Under the pieces are notes generated by a model. It saw only the letters and a program-made list of their open reading frames with translations. It was not told where the DNA came from and did not search any database. DNA of 32,140 nucleotides from an uncultured Fimbriimonas sp. (GTDB taxonomy: Bacteria > Armatimonadota > Fimbriimonadia > Fimbriimonadales > Fimbriimonadaceae). The position numbers were made by a program, and so were the translations under genes. The stretch spans positions 1-32,140 of the forward strand of contig CAMFIS010000019.1 of assembly GCA_945952345.1 (NCBI GenBank). Reading direction: 5' to 3'. How positions within the stretch are numbered: the stretch's first letter is position 1; each line of letters begins with the position of its first letter. Below are positions 6,885-14,065 of the stretch, piece by piece.

Positions 6885-9347
6885 TCAGAAATGCCCAAAT
6901 ACTGACAATCCGATACGCCGACCCGTTTGGAACCGCGTGCCGCTGAAGGCGGACTGGAAGTTAATGACCGATCGGTCGTCGAATAGGTTCGAAACGTCGA
7001 GCATGAGTCCGCCTTTTCCCATAAAGAGATTGTCTCCTGTGGAATAGTGCATGTCCACTTGTGCGCGTGGGGTTCGATTCGAACTTGGGGCAACGACGCT
7101 GCTAGCGAGGCCGGAGCCGTAATCGAGGGTCGCGGCGAAGGTCGCGCCCGACTTCCAAGTGTACGCCGCACCGATGCCGACAGTGTGCCGCTGGTCGTGG
7201 TCGTTGAACTCGGGGACCTGCGCACCGGTATTGTCGACGCCATTAGGCTTGGCGGCGCTGAATGAATAGTGGAGATACGTGTCCCAACCAAAGCCCTTGG
7301 GAGCCGTGATGTCGTAGCTGAACTCGACGCCGTGGACGCCACCAAATTGGAGATTGACTGCGCTATAGAGACCGATTTGACTTCCTGGAATGAGAAGGCC
7401 GGTATCCACCTGGTTGTGGATGTCCTTGTAGTAGTAGGCAAGCGTCACCGTTCGGTTGGGGTCGATGCGGTGCGTGTAGGCGAGGTCGTATTGGTTGAGG
7501 ATTTCCGGCTGGATGGCTTGACCGACGACCGCACCTTGGGCCAGAGGAGGGGTGTTGAAGAGCTTATTGAACGACATCTTGACGTCGGACTTGCTGTCGA
7601 CTTTGACCTCAAGATTCACTCGAGGAGAGATCGCATTGGTGTCGATCGACTGCTGGCCCAGGTTTTGCGCCTGGCTGTACCAATCCGAACGAACGCCGTA
7701 GTTGGCGGTCCAGCGGCCCAGCTTAAAGGTGTCTTGGATGTAGGCGGCCTTGTACCCACCTGAGCGGTGGACATTGAGCGTGGGCACTGCGCCGGTCGCA
7801 GTGAAGACTGGATTGCCGTTGATGTCCAGAGCGCCCGTCGTCGTGCCTGGCGGCGCGAGGCTGGGAGCGATCGCCGCCAGCGCATCGAGCGCGAGTTGGG
7901 ACGCGGGTTCGATATGGTACGACTCGTTACCCGACTGCTGGTCCCAAAGGAATCCAGCCTTGAGTGTATGACTTCCCCTCTTAGCTTCCCAGCTGCCGGT
8001 GAACTGCACGTGGTGGACGTTGCGAATGGCGGTCGGGTTGTACTCGATGCTGTTGTCGACGGGGAGATTGTTTTGGTCCACGAATGGATTCTTGTTCGTC
8101 ACGTCTTGGCCGCTGTGAAGGACGGTCAGCGCGACCTGGGCCGACTCTTCTTTGGCCATTTGGCGACGATAGTTGAAAGTGGCGAACTCGCTGGTTTCGG
8201 ATTGATTGATGTCTTGCCCGGCTTGTTGTTGGCTGGGGAGAAGCACCGGGGCGGCCCCGAGGAGGCCAGAGTTTCCCGCGTTGACATCGGGCCGGGTGCC
8301 GTCCGCGTTACGAAGACCAAATATGCCGTATCCTTGTCCGGCGCTGGCGAACGATGCGGGCAGGCCGGCGCGGTTGGCAATGCCGATGCGGTCGGGGCTA
8401 TTACTGGTTGTCAGCGTGAAGGTGTCTTTCGAGTTCGGGTTTAGGCGGAATTTGCTGAAGTAGCTTTGGTTGGTTCCGTCGTTGTGGGCGGTTTGGTTCG
8501 TCGGTTGTGGGGCTTCTTGAGCGAGCTTGGTTCGGCCTCCGGAAATATCCACGACCGCGTTGGCTTTGGCTCCCAAGGGGCTCATGGCCGTCAGTTCGCC
8601 GGTCAACGTGTTATAGGTTCCGTCTGCGAGTGAATAGTCGAAACGCCTAGCCTTGATATTGGAGAGAGTGGAGATATTGAGAACGGCTGCGGTTTGCCCC
8701 CCAAACTCGGGGGCAAATCCGCCGGTGATCATTTCGAGAGTTTGGATCGTGCTCTGAACGACGATCGAACCCTGTCGACCCGAGAGCGTGTCGGGAAGCG
8801 GAACACCGTCGACGACGTAGGCGATTTCGCTGTGCTCTCCACGGACGTGGGCTTGCCCGGCCGAGTCTTCGGCGACGCCAGCTTGGCCCTTGGTGAGTTT
8901 GTTGTTATCGTTACCACCCGCGCCCCCGCCGAATTTTTTGAGGTCGTTGTTGTCACGTACCGTGCCGGTCGTTGCGCCTGTGCTCTTGGGCTTAAGTCGG
9001 GTGGCGCTGACGTGAATTGTGATCTCCTTCGTCGGGAGTTGGTCCTTCTGTTGAAGCGTCAGGCTGGATCCTGCGGGGATCTTAATGATCGTGGCGTTGG
9101 AATCGATGCGATCTTCGACGGCCCATTCGTCAACATTCCAGCCTTTCGTGAATCCCAAGCTGGCGATGCTGCTCTCGAGTTTGGTTTCCCGTCCGTTCTC
9201 GTCGGTAACGGTCACCGAACCCTCGACCGGGCGTCGGGTCACGGGATCGACGATCACGAAGCAGACGTGGTTCAGTCCCTTGGCGAGGGCGAAAGGCGAT
9301 GCGGCCAGGAAACTTGCAAGGCCCAGGGTTCGGAAGCTGAGTTTCAT
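6885..9347 (-). CDS. TonB-dependent outer-membrane receptor
   Basis: The 820-residue protein has a signal peptide (residues 1-22, ending in FALA). A small domain follows with VTVTDENGRETKLES, similar to carboxypeptidase-regulatory modules. Next comes a plug domain containing VRGEHSEIAYVVDGVPLPD and a GGFAPEFGGQTAAVLNI stretch, then a long beta-barrel rich in alternating aromatic strands. The last residue is phenylalanine (VFGHF), as expected for assembly by BAM. It imports an unknown ligand using energy from the TonB complex encoded just upstream. Its ATG overlaps the tonB stop as ATGA, so translation is coupled. The lack of a neighbouring periplasmic binding protein or ABC transporter leaves the substrate open. 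Confidence 0.92.
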   Translation of the reverse strand: MKLSFRTLGLASFLAASPFALAKGLNHVCFVIVDPVTRRPVEGSVTVTDENGRETKLESSIASLGFTKGWNVDEWAVEDRIDSNATIIKIPAGSSLTLQQKDQLPTKEITIHVSATRLKPKSTGATTGTVRDNNDLKKFGGGAGGNDNNKLTKGQAGVAEDSAGQAHVRGEHSEIAYVVDGVPLPDTLSGRQGSIVVQSTIQTLEMITGGFAPEFGGQTAAVLNISTLSNIKARRFDYSLADGTYNTLTGELTAMSPLGAKANAVVDISGGRTKLAQEAPQPTNQTAHNDGTNQSYFSKFRLNPNSKDTFTLTTSNSPDRIGIANRAGLPASFASAGQGYGIFGLRNADGTRPDVNAGNSGLLGAAPVLLPSQQQAGQDINQSETSEFATFNYRRQMAKEESAQVALTVLHSGQDVTNKNPFVDQNNLPVDNSIEYNPTAIRNVHHVQFTGSWEAKRGSHTLKAGFLWDQQSGNESYHIEPASQLALDALAAIAPSLAPPGTTTGALDINGNPVFTATGAVPTLNVHRSGGYKAAYIQDTFKLGRWTANYGVRSDWYSQAQNLGQQSIDTNAISPRVNLEVKVDSKSDVKMSFNKLFNTPPLAQGAVVGQAIQPEILNQYDLAYTHRIDPNRTVTLAYYYKDIHNQVDTGLLIPGSQIGLYSAVNLQFGGVHGVEFSYDITAPKGFGWDTYLHYSFSAAKPNGVDNTGAQVPEFNDHDQRHTVGIGAAYTWKSGATFAATLDYGSGLASSVVAPSSNRTPRAQVDMHYSTGDNLFMGKGGLMLDVSNLFDDRSVINFQSAFSGTRFQTGRRIGLSVFGHF

Positions 9348-10147
9348 TCGACTTTAAAGGAAATGGTAAAGCGGACCCGCTGTTCGCTGGGGACGCCGTC
9401 GATGGTGGCGGGTCGGAAGCGGTACTTCTTGGCCGTGTCGAGACCAATACGATCGAGGTCGGGAATACCGGTCGAGGTGACGACTTTGACATCGGTGGGG
9501 TGGCCACCGGTGTCGATCATGGCTTCGACAACGAGGGTTTTGTCGAGGGGCTCGGAGCGAAGATCGTCCGGAATAACGGGTTCAGGTGCGGCCGTGACCT
9601 CCGCCTCAATCAGCTTTTTGGGCTTGGGTTCGGGGTCCTTCTTGATCTCGGTCTTGGGTGGGTCGGTCTTTGGAGGATCGGGTTTCTTGGTTGGTTCCGG
9701 GTCCTTTTTCGGTTCTGGAATCGAGTCCTTCTTGTCGTCCTTTGGAGTCGTCGGCTGGGTGGTTTTCCCGCCGTCCGGGACCTTGCCGGCGGCACCGGTT
9801 CCTGATTCAGCACTCGGTCCACTGCCGTTGCCATCGCCCGCGGCAGGACCACTGGTGACGACTTTTGGTTGGGGCAAGTTGTTTGCCGCCTTGTTCTCAC
9901 CTTTCGCCGTGCTCGCCTTTTTGGTTGGCTTGGACTTTTCTTTCGCCTTTTCTTTGGGCTTTTCGGCTTCGTCTTTCAGCTTTGAGTCCAGAAGAACCAC
10001 CCGAGCATCGCCTGGTCCGCGCCTAATGTTTTTGAACGCGCCAAAATGCGCGGCAATCGGAAGCGCAATAGCATGAATCACCAGCGTGATGACCACGATC
10101 TTGGCGAGGAGTGGGTTTCCTTTGCGTCGACGTCGGCGATGGCTCAT
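9344..10147 (-). CDS. tonB: TonB energy transducer
   Basis: This 267-residue protein has a basic N-terminus and a single membrane anchor (about residues 14-35). A long Pro/Lys/Glu-rich spacer (about 60-185, many PKKDPEP-like units) spans the periplasm. The C-terminal TonB domain contains LVVEAMIDTGGHPTDVKVV and the KYRFRPATIDGVP motif. The protein transmits the proton-motive force from ExbB/ExbD to the outer-membrane receptor. It lies two bases after exbD and overlaps the receptor start by four bases, so this TonB is probably dedicated to that receptor. The spacer is lysine-rich and strongly repetitive, as expected for an extended rod. Confidence 0.92.
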   Translation of the reverse strand: MSHRRRRRKGNPLLAKIVVITLVIHAIALPIAAHFGAFKNIRRGPGDARVVLLDSKLKDEAEKPKEKAKEKSKPTKKASTAKGENKAANNLPQPKVVTSGPAAGDGNGSGPSAESGTGAAGKVPDGGKTTQPTTPKDDKKDSIPEPKKDPEPTKKPDPPKTDPPKTEIKKDPEPKPKKLIEAEVTAAPEPVIPDDLRSEPLDKTLVVEAMIDTGGHPTDVKVVTSTGIPDLDRIGLDTAKKYRFRPATIDGVPSEQRVRFTISFKVE

Positions 10148-10149
10148 GA

Positions 10150-10563
10150 CTATTTCCTGTTCGTCGCGAAGGCGAAGGATTGGATGCCAGCCTCTCGAGC
10201 TTCATCCATGACGGAGACAACGGTGCCGTAAGGAACCTTGTCGTCCGAGTTTACGGTCACGAGGGTCCGGTTCGTAACGCCAAGCGACTTGAGTTTGGGA
10301 GCAAGTTGGTTTAGCTGGATTTTTGCAGTGTTGAGGAACAGCGACCCGTCGGGCTGAAGAGTGATCGTGACTGTTTGTGACCGATCATCTTTGCCAGTAC
10401 TTGCTTTCGGCAAGTTGACTGGGATTCCGTTCTGCACCGCCATTGCGAGGCTCGCCACCATAAAGAAGAAGAGGAGGAACATCATCACATCGATCATCGG
10501 AATAACGATGACTTCGGGTTCCTCGATCGGCTTGCGCCGGCCAATTTTGACGCGCTGCCTCAT
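10150..10563 (-). CDS. exbD: ExbD/TolR-type proton channel subunit
   Basis: The protein (137 residues) has a short cytoplasmic start, one membrane helix (about residues 20-43) and a periplasmic domain. The helix carries D25 in IPMIDVMMFL, matching the essential proton-carrying aspartate of ExbD. The periplasmic part ends in the VPYGTVVSVMDEAREAGI pattern seen in ExbD and TolR. Its position between exbB and tonB identifies it as ExbD rather than TolR. The start codon follows the exbB stop by three bases. Confidence 0.93.
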   Translation of the reverse strand: MRQRVKIGRRKPIEEPEVIVIPMIDVMMFLLFFFMVASLAMAVQNGIPVNLPKASTGKDDRSQTVTITLQPDGSLFLNTAKIQLNQLAPKLKSLGVTNRTLVTVNSDDKVPYGTVVSVMDEAREAGIQSFAFATNRK

Positions 10564-10566
10564 GGT

Positions 10567-11184
10567 TTAGTCCACTCGTCCGGTCATGACGTTCACGAGT
10601 TCAGCACCGAAATATTCGATGTCTTCGAGGGTTTTGCGTACGCGATTGGAAAAGTAGTTATGGAAAACAAAGCCGATGATGGCGAGCGTTATGCCCGTGG
10701 CGGTCGAAATCAACGCTTCTGAAATACCGCCCAGGATTTGGGTCGGGTTGCTGAGTCCGACCTGGCTAGCGGCGCGGAAACTTGAGATCATTCCGGCAAT
10801 GGTTCCGAGAAGACCAAGCAGCGGCGCAATGTTGACGATCGTCTTGATAATGGCGAGGTTCGATTCCAGGCTCGGTGTCTGCCCGCTGGCCTCCAACTCC
10901 ATCGCCATCTCAATGGCTTCGGCGTCTCGCTTCGAATTTGCCAATCCACGGGCGAAGACCTTTCCCGGTATGCCTCTTTTCTCGGCAATGGCAATCGCCG
11001 CGGTTGGGTCGCTACCCAAACTGTAATTTTCGCAGATGTCCTCGTACAAGTCTTCGACGTTGGGTGACTCTTTGCGCATGACGATGATTCGCTCGAGGAT
11101 CAGCGCGACGAGGATCATGGAGCAGCCGATGAGCGGGTACATCATCACACCGCCCTTTTGCAGAAAATCGAGGATTCCGTTCAT
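10567..11184 (-). CDS. exbB: ExbB/TolQ/MotA-type proton channel subunit
   Basis: The 205-residue protein has three membrane helices (about 12-32, 112-135 and 150-175). Between them lie the family signatures NIAPLLGLLGTIAGMI and GGISEALISTATGITLAI, which line the proton path. It is the first gene of a four-gene minus-strand operon ending with the receptor. Its ATG has only a weak ribosome site (GGA nine bases away). A perfect 23-base inverted repeat begins 16 bases upstream of the start codon, and a second inverted repeat lies about 60 bases further out. Both are candidates for control of the operon. Confidence 0.93.
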   Translation of the reverse strand: MNGILDFLQKGGVMMYPLIGCSMILVALILERIIVMRKESPNVEDLYEDICENYSLGSDPTAAIAIAEKRGIPGKVFARGLANSKRDAEAIEMAMELEASGQTPSLESNLAIIKTIVNIAPLLGLLGTIAGMISSFRAASQVGLSNPTQILGGISEALISTATGITLAIIGFVFHNYFSNRVRKTLEDIEYFGAELVNVMTGRVD

Positions 11185-11199
11185 GCTAAGAATTCCAAT

Positions 11200-11222
11200 A
11201 TACCCATGTGGGGTATGGGTAT
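11200..11222. promoter_or_regulatory. Inverted repeat upstream of the TonB operon (operator candidate)
   Basis: ATACCCAT (11200-11207) and ATGGGTAT (11215-11222) are perfect 8-base arms around a 7-base spacer. A nested TACCC/GGGTA pair overlaps them. The site is 15 bases from the exbB start codon on the minus strand. A dimeric regulator bound here could block transcription or early elongation, or the RNA form could affect ribosome access. It does not look like a classic Fur box. Confidence 0.55.
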
Positions 11223-11265
11223 CTCACCTTACCCTACTTTGTTTCGAATCTTAATGGTTCCACAT

Positions 11266-11289
11266 AAATAAGTTCTTTAGTACTTATTT
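11266..11289. promoter_or_regulatory. AT-rich inverted repeat in the divergent exbB/DUF1259 region
   Basis: AAATAAGT (11266-11273) and ACTTATTT (11282-11289) are perfect 8-base arms with an 8-base spacer. The repeat sits near the middle of the 208-base space between the divergent exbB and DUF1259 genes. The spacing of about two helical turns fits a dimeric DNA-binding regulator acting on either gene. No regulator gene is nearby. Confidence 0.5.
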
Positions 11290-11392
11290 TTATGAATATC
11301 GCATTCGATTTATAAAATCCCGCCGTGGAGTTTAGCAAGGGTCCCAAAAGTACTTTCTTCTTTCCTGCCGGTATGGGAGAATGGAGGTCACT

Positions 11393-12283
11393 ATGAAAGC
11401 ACTTTGGGCTTCTTTCGTCTTCGCTTTTGCGACCACCGCCGTTTGGGGTCAAACGCCACCTCCGGTTCCCCAGGCGTTCCAAGATGCATCAAAGACGATT
11501 GGCAAGCCGGGAACGTTCAATGCGGACGGATCATACCGAATCAACATTGCCCGAACGGATGTCACGTTTACCAATGCCAGCGGCATGGCGATTCCCGCTG
11601 ACATGGGCCTGGCTACTTACATCGCCTTTTCTCCGGTGGGCGAGAAGGTGCTGGCGGTTGGCGATGTGGCCATGCTTGAAGGCGAAATCGACGGCGTTGT
11701 GGATGCTTTGCGGAAGAGCAATTATGAGGTGGTTTCTCTTCATAACCACATGACCACCGAGGAGCCAAGACTTTTCTATCTCCATTTTGAGAAGACGGGC
11801 ACTGTTGCCGAATTAGCGGCTGGATTCAAGCCAGTCTTGGCCGTGCTAGGTCACGGCGCGAAGACAATCAAGGCGCCAAAAGTTGGCAAACCAAAGATCG
11901 ACCAGGATGCACTCTCGGACATCTTCGGTTCAAAGCCGCAGGTATTCCCCAGCGGCGTGGTTCGATATGCGAATCCTCGAAAGGACATTACGGTCAAGGT
12001 CGACGACATCGCCTTTTCGCCGGGAATGGGACTTGGCTCATGGGCAGCATTTAATGCTTGTGAGTGCGGCTTGACGATGGTGATGGGAGATACCTGCTGC
12101 ACGCGGTCCGATCTTCAGCACACCATCGACGAGTATCGAAAAGTTGGGATTCACATCACGGCGATTCACCACCATGTGTTGGGCGGCTCGGTCGAGACGG
12201 CTTTGATGCATTACGAAGGTGAAGGTGATGTACTAAAACTGGCCGCTGGCATTAAGAGCGCCTGGAACGGACTAGGTAAATAG
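11393..12283 (+). CDS. Secreted protein with two DUF1259 (LppY/LpqO) domains
   Basis: The start at 11393 is chosen because GGAGG lies five bases upstream and a signal peptide follows (MKALWASFVFAFATTAVWG); an ATG four codons earlier lies on the ribosome site itself. Two DUF1259 units are recognisable. The first has AFSPVGEKVLAVGDVAMLEGE and SLHNHM...PRLFYLHF. The second has MGLGSWAAF, VMGDTCC and AIHHHVLGG...TALMHYEGEGD. The conserved histidines suggest metal binding, but the family has no established reaction. The second unit carries an unusual Cys-rich patch (CECG and GDTCC). The protein should be periplasmic or extracellular. It is divergent from the TonB operon and may share control elements with it. 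Confidence 0.87.
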   Translation: MKALWASFVFAFATTAVWGQTPPPVPQAFQDASKTIGKPGTFNADGSYRINIARTDVTFTNASGMAIPADMGLATYIAFSPVGEKVLAVGDVAMLEGEIDGVVDALRKSNYEVVSLHNHMTTEEPRLFYLHFEKTGTVAELAAGFKPVLAVLGHGAKTIKAPKVGKPKIDQDALSDIFGSKPQVFPSGVVRYANPRKDITVKVDDIAFSPGMGLGSWAAFNACECGLTMVMGDTCCTRSDLQHTIDEYRKVGIHITAIHHHVLGGSVETALMHYEGEGDVLKLAAGIKSAWNGLGK

Positions 12284-12303
12284 TACTCAAGTACCTGGCA
12301 TTC

Positions 12304-12332
12304 TTGACAGGGACGTCATAAGTTGATAAAAT
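12304..12332 (+). promoter_or_regulatory. Near-consensus housekeeping promoter
   Basis: A perfect TTGACA (12304-12309) and TAAAAT (12327-12332, five of six) are separated by exactly 17 bases. Transcription would start near 12339, giving a leader of about 27 bases before the ATG at 12366 that contains GGAG. This is the clearest sigma-70-type promoter in the window and suggests constitutive, fairly strong expression of the two-gene unit behind it. Confidence 0.8.
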
Positions 12333-12365
12333 TGCTCCACTTCCTTTTGGGGATGGAGCGATCTT

Positions 12366-13316
12366 ATGTTTGGATCAACGGTTTTGGACGTGGGCATTGG
12401 CCTGGTCCTCGTATTCGTCGTTTACGCACTGGCAAGTTCAATGATCAATGAACAGATCAGTCAATTCCTTGGCCTTCGTGCGAACAATCTATGGGATAGC
12501 ATTTGCTCCCTTTTGGGTGACCGCGACGGCGAAGGGCTGGCCAAGGATTTGTACAATAATCCCCTGGTTAGGGGGCTCATATCGAAGCAGGGCGGCTACG
12601 AAAGTAAGGCCGATGAAGCTCATCCTGCGGACCGCCCGTTGCCTTCGGAAATCCCTTCCGACGTTTTTTCTTTGGTTCTTCACGACTTGTTCGAAAAGCA
12701 CCAAAGCAAGGCATTGCCGGCGAACACCTCGCAAGAAACAATCAAGCAACTCGAGGCTCTGAAGCCGGTGCTTGCGAAGATGGTGGGAACCTCCAATCTT
12801 CCCGCCGATGTGGATGCCGCACGCAAAAACATCGAGGCCTGGTACGACAAGGCGATGGAGCGAGCGAGTGGATGGTACAAGCGAAAAGTTCAGGTCATTA
12901 TCTTCTTGGTCGCGCTTATATTGGCAACGGCCACCAATGGCGACACCGTTATGATCGCCAACAAGCTTTGGAGCAATCCTGGTGCACGAGCGGCTGCGGT
13001 CGCGAAAGCATCTACCGTCACCAAGGAATCCATGGACGACATGCAGTTGAATAACACGCCGGAAGTCAGTGGCCTGGTGGGTTGGACCGGCTGCTCGAAG
13101 GATGCTGAATGCTTACCTTCTTCAGTGAGCAATAACCCTCCGAATGACTTCGGCTCGTTCTTGCTGAAGTTTTTTGGCATCGTAACAACCGCATACGCGG
13201 CTTCGATGGGGGCACCCTTTTGGTTCGACATGCTGCAAAAGCTTTTGAAAGCGAAAAACGATCTTTCAGGGAAAACGGACAGTGGCAGCAAAAAAAGAAT
13301 TGAGGTGAAAAGCTAA
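12366..13316 (+). CDS. Conserved integral membrane protein of unknown function
   Basis: The 316-residue protein has an N-terminal membrane helix (about residues 5-25). A soluble, mostly helical stretch follows, with the motif YDKAMERASGWYKRKVQ just before a second helix (about 178-192). A third helix lies near residues 265-285 within TTAYAASMGAPFWFDMLQKLL, followed by a charged tail. The two conserved blocks (xMxRxSGWYKR and SxGAPFWFDxL) occur together in uncharacterised membrane proteins of many bacteria, as far as I recall; no biochemical role is known to me. GGAG precedes the ATG by seven bases and a strong promoter lies upstream. The stop codon TAA overlaps the next ATG by one base (TAATG), which implies translational coupling. 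Confidence 0.75.
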   Translation: MFGSTVLDVGIGLVLVFVVYALASSMINEQISQFLGLRANNLWDSICSLLGDRDGEGLAKDLYNNPLVRGLISKQGGYESKADEAHPADRPLPSEIPSDVFSLVLHDLFEKHQSKALPANTSQETIKQLEALKPVLAKMVGTSNLPADVDAARKNIEAWYDKAMERASGWYKRKVQVIIFLVALILATATNGDTVMIANKLWSNPGARAAAVAKASTVTKESMDDMQLNNTPEVSGLVGWTGCSKDAECLPSSVSNNPPNDFGSFLLKFFGIVTTAYAASMGAPFWFDMLQKLLKAKNDLSGKTDSGSKKRIEVKS

Positions 13317-13960
13317 TGCCTAAGCCGAGAAGGAGTCAATTTAACACTCGTAACAAGGTAGTCAAGGGCGTCGGAGTCGCGGCGGCGGTGGCTTCGGTAG
13401 CGGCGCCTATGGTCGCCAAGCCGGTTCATGAGGTCGGCGTTAAGCAAGGCTCTTGGCGGTGGAGCGTGAAGACGATGGCGGATACGGACGCGACGAAGGT
13501 TTCGACATCGGCACCGCAAGTTTTGAAGGTCGAGGACTTTGCCGACTTTGCGGCTCCGGACGAACATCTCTTGCCATCGACGCCGCGGGGCGCTGGTCCT
13601 GAGGAGTTCAAGGAGTACACGATCGATGGGTACATCGTAAAGTACAAAGGCGAGGACGACGGTGACTACCATTTGCTGATCAGCAACGACGGCAAAGACA
13701 CAACTCATCTTCTCGGCGTCGAGGTAGTTCGACCCGACTACGCGAAAGATTCGAAGATCTTTGGCGTCATTCAGTCCGTTCGGTCGGATTTTGAAAATGC
13801 CGTTCTGTCGCTGCCGGCCACGGGCACGTCATACAAGACACTGAAGACGCCATTCCACGTTCGAGTCACTGGTGTTGGATTCTGGGACGAGACCCATGGA
13901 CAGCACGGCTTGCCGACGGGCTTTGAATTGCATCCGGTGGTGAAGTTTGAAAATAAGTGA
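13316..13960 (+). CDS. Probable exported beta-rich protein with GVGF...HGQ...ELHPV motif, unknown function
   Basis: The protein has 214 residues. A basic start and a short hydrophobic stretch (about 16-34) look like a weak export signal or membrane anchor. The body begins with RWSVKTMADTDA. It continues with a beta-rich core (YTIDGYIVKYKGEDDGDYHLLISN) and ends with HVRVTGVGFWDETHGQHG and FELHPVVKF. This block order is one I recall from small uncharacterised secreted proteins with an OB-like beta fold. The GVGFxDxxHGQxG motif has a conserved Asp and His that could bind metal or nucleic acid, but no activity is established. Its ATG overlaps the stop of the membrane-protein gene, so the two proteins are probably made together. 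Confidence 0.7.
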   Translation: MPKPRRSQFNTRNKVVKGVGVAAAVASVAAPMVAKPVHEVGVKQGSWRWSVKTMADTDATKVSTSAPQVLKVEDFADFAAPDEHLLPSTPRGAGPEEFKEYTIDGYIVKYKGEDDGDYHLLISNDGKDTTHLLGVEVVRPDYAKDSKIFGVIQSVRSDFENAVLSLPATGTSYKTLKTPFHVRVTGVGFWDETHGQHGLPTGFELHPVVKFENK

Positions 13961-14033
13961 TTCTTAGCTTGAGAGGTAGTGGTGCATCGGTCCCCTCTAC
14001 CCTTCACGGCCAAGGCGACACTTAGTCACTCAA

Positions 14034-14058
14034 CCCCTCTCCCCAGCGGGGCGAGGGG
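14034..14058. repeat. GC-rich intergenic hairpin between convergent genes
   Basis: CCCCTC-T-CCCC (14034-14044) pairs with GGGG-C-GAGGGG (14048-14058) around an AGC loop, with one internal mismatch. It lies between the convergent unknown gene and the UshA-like gene. No T-tract follows on either strand. The sequence resembles interspersed CCCCTCTCCCC...GGGGAGAGGGG repeats, so a REP-like role is more likely than intrinsic termination. Confidence 0.55.
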
Positions 14059-14065
14059 GAGCTCA

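Noticed and set aside
9600-9990. Repeated short words suggesting a repeat array
   Set aside because: They are the codons of the Pro/Lys-rich TonB spacer; there is no regular spacer-repeat structure as in CRISPR.
8694-10076. Long open frame (460 codons) on the plus strand
   Set aside because: It is antisense to the receptor and tonB genes, has no family signature, and arises from the codon bias of the opposite strand.
12334-12359. GCTCCA/TGGAGC hairpin covering the ribosome site of the 12366 gene
   Set aside because: The predicted transcript start (about 12339) lies at the end of the 5' arm, so that arm is probably not in the RNA.
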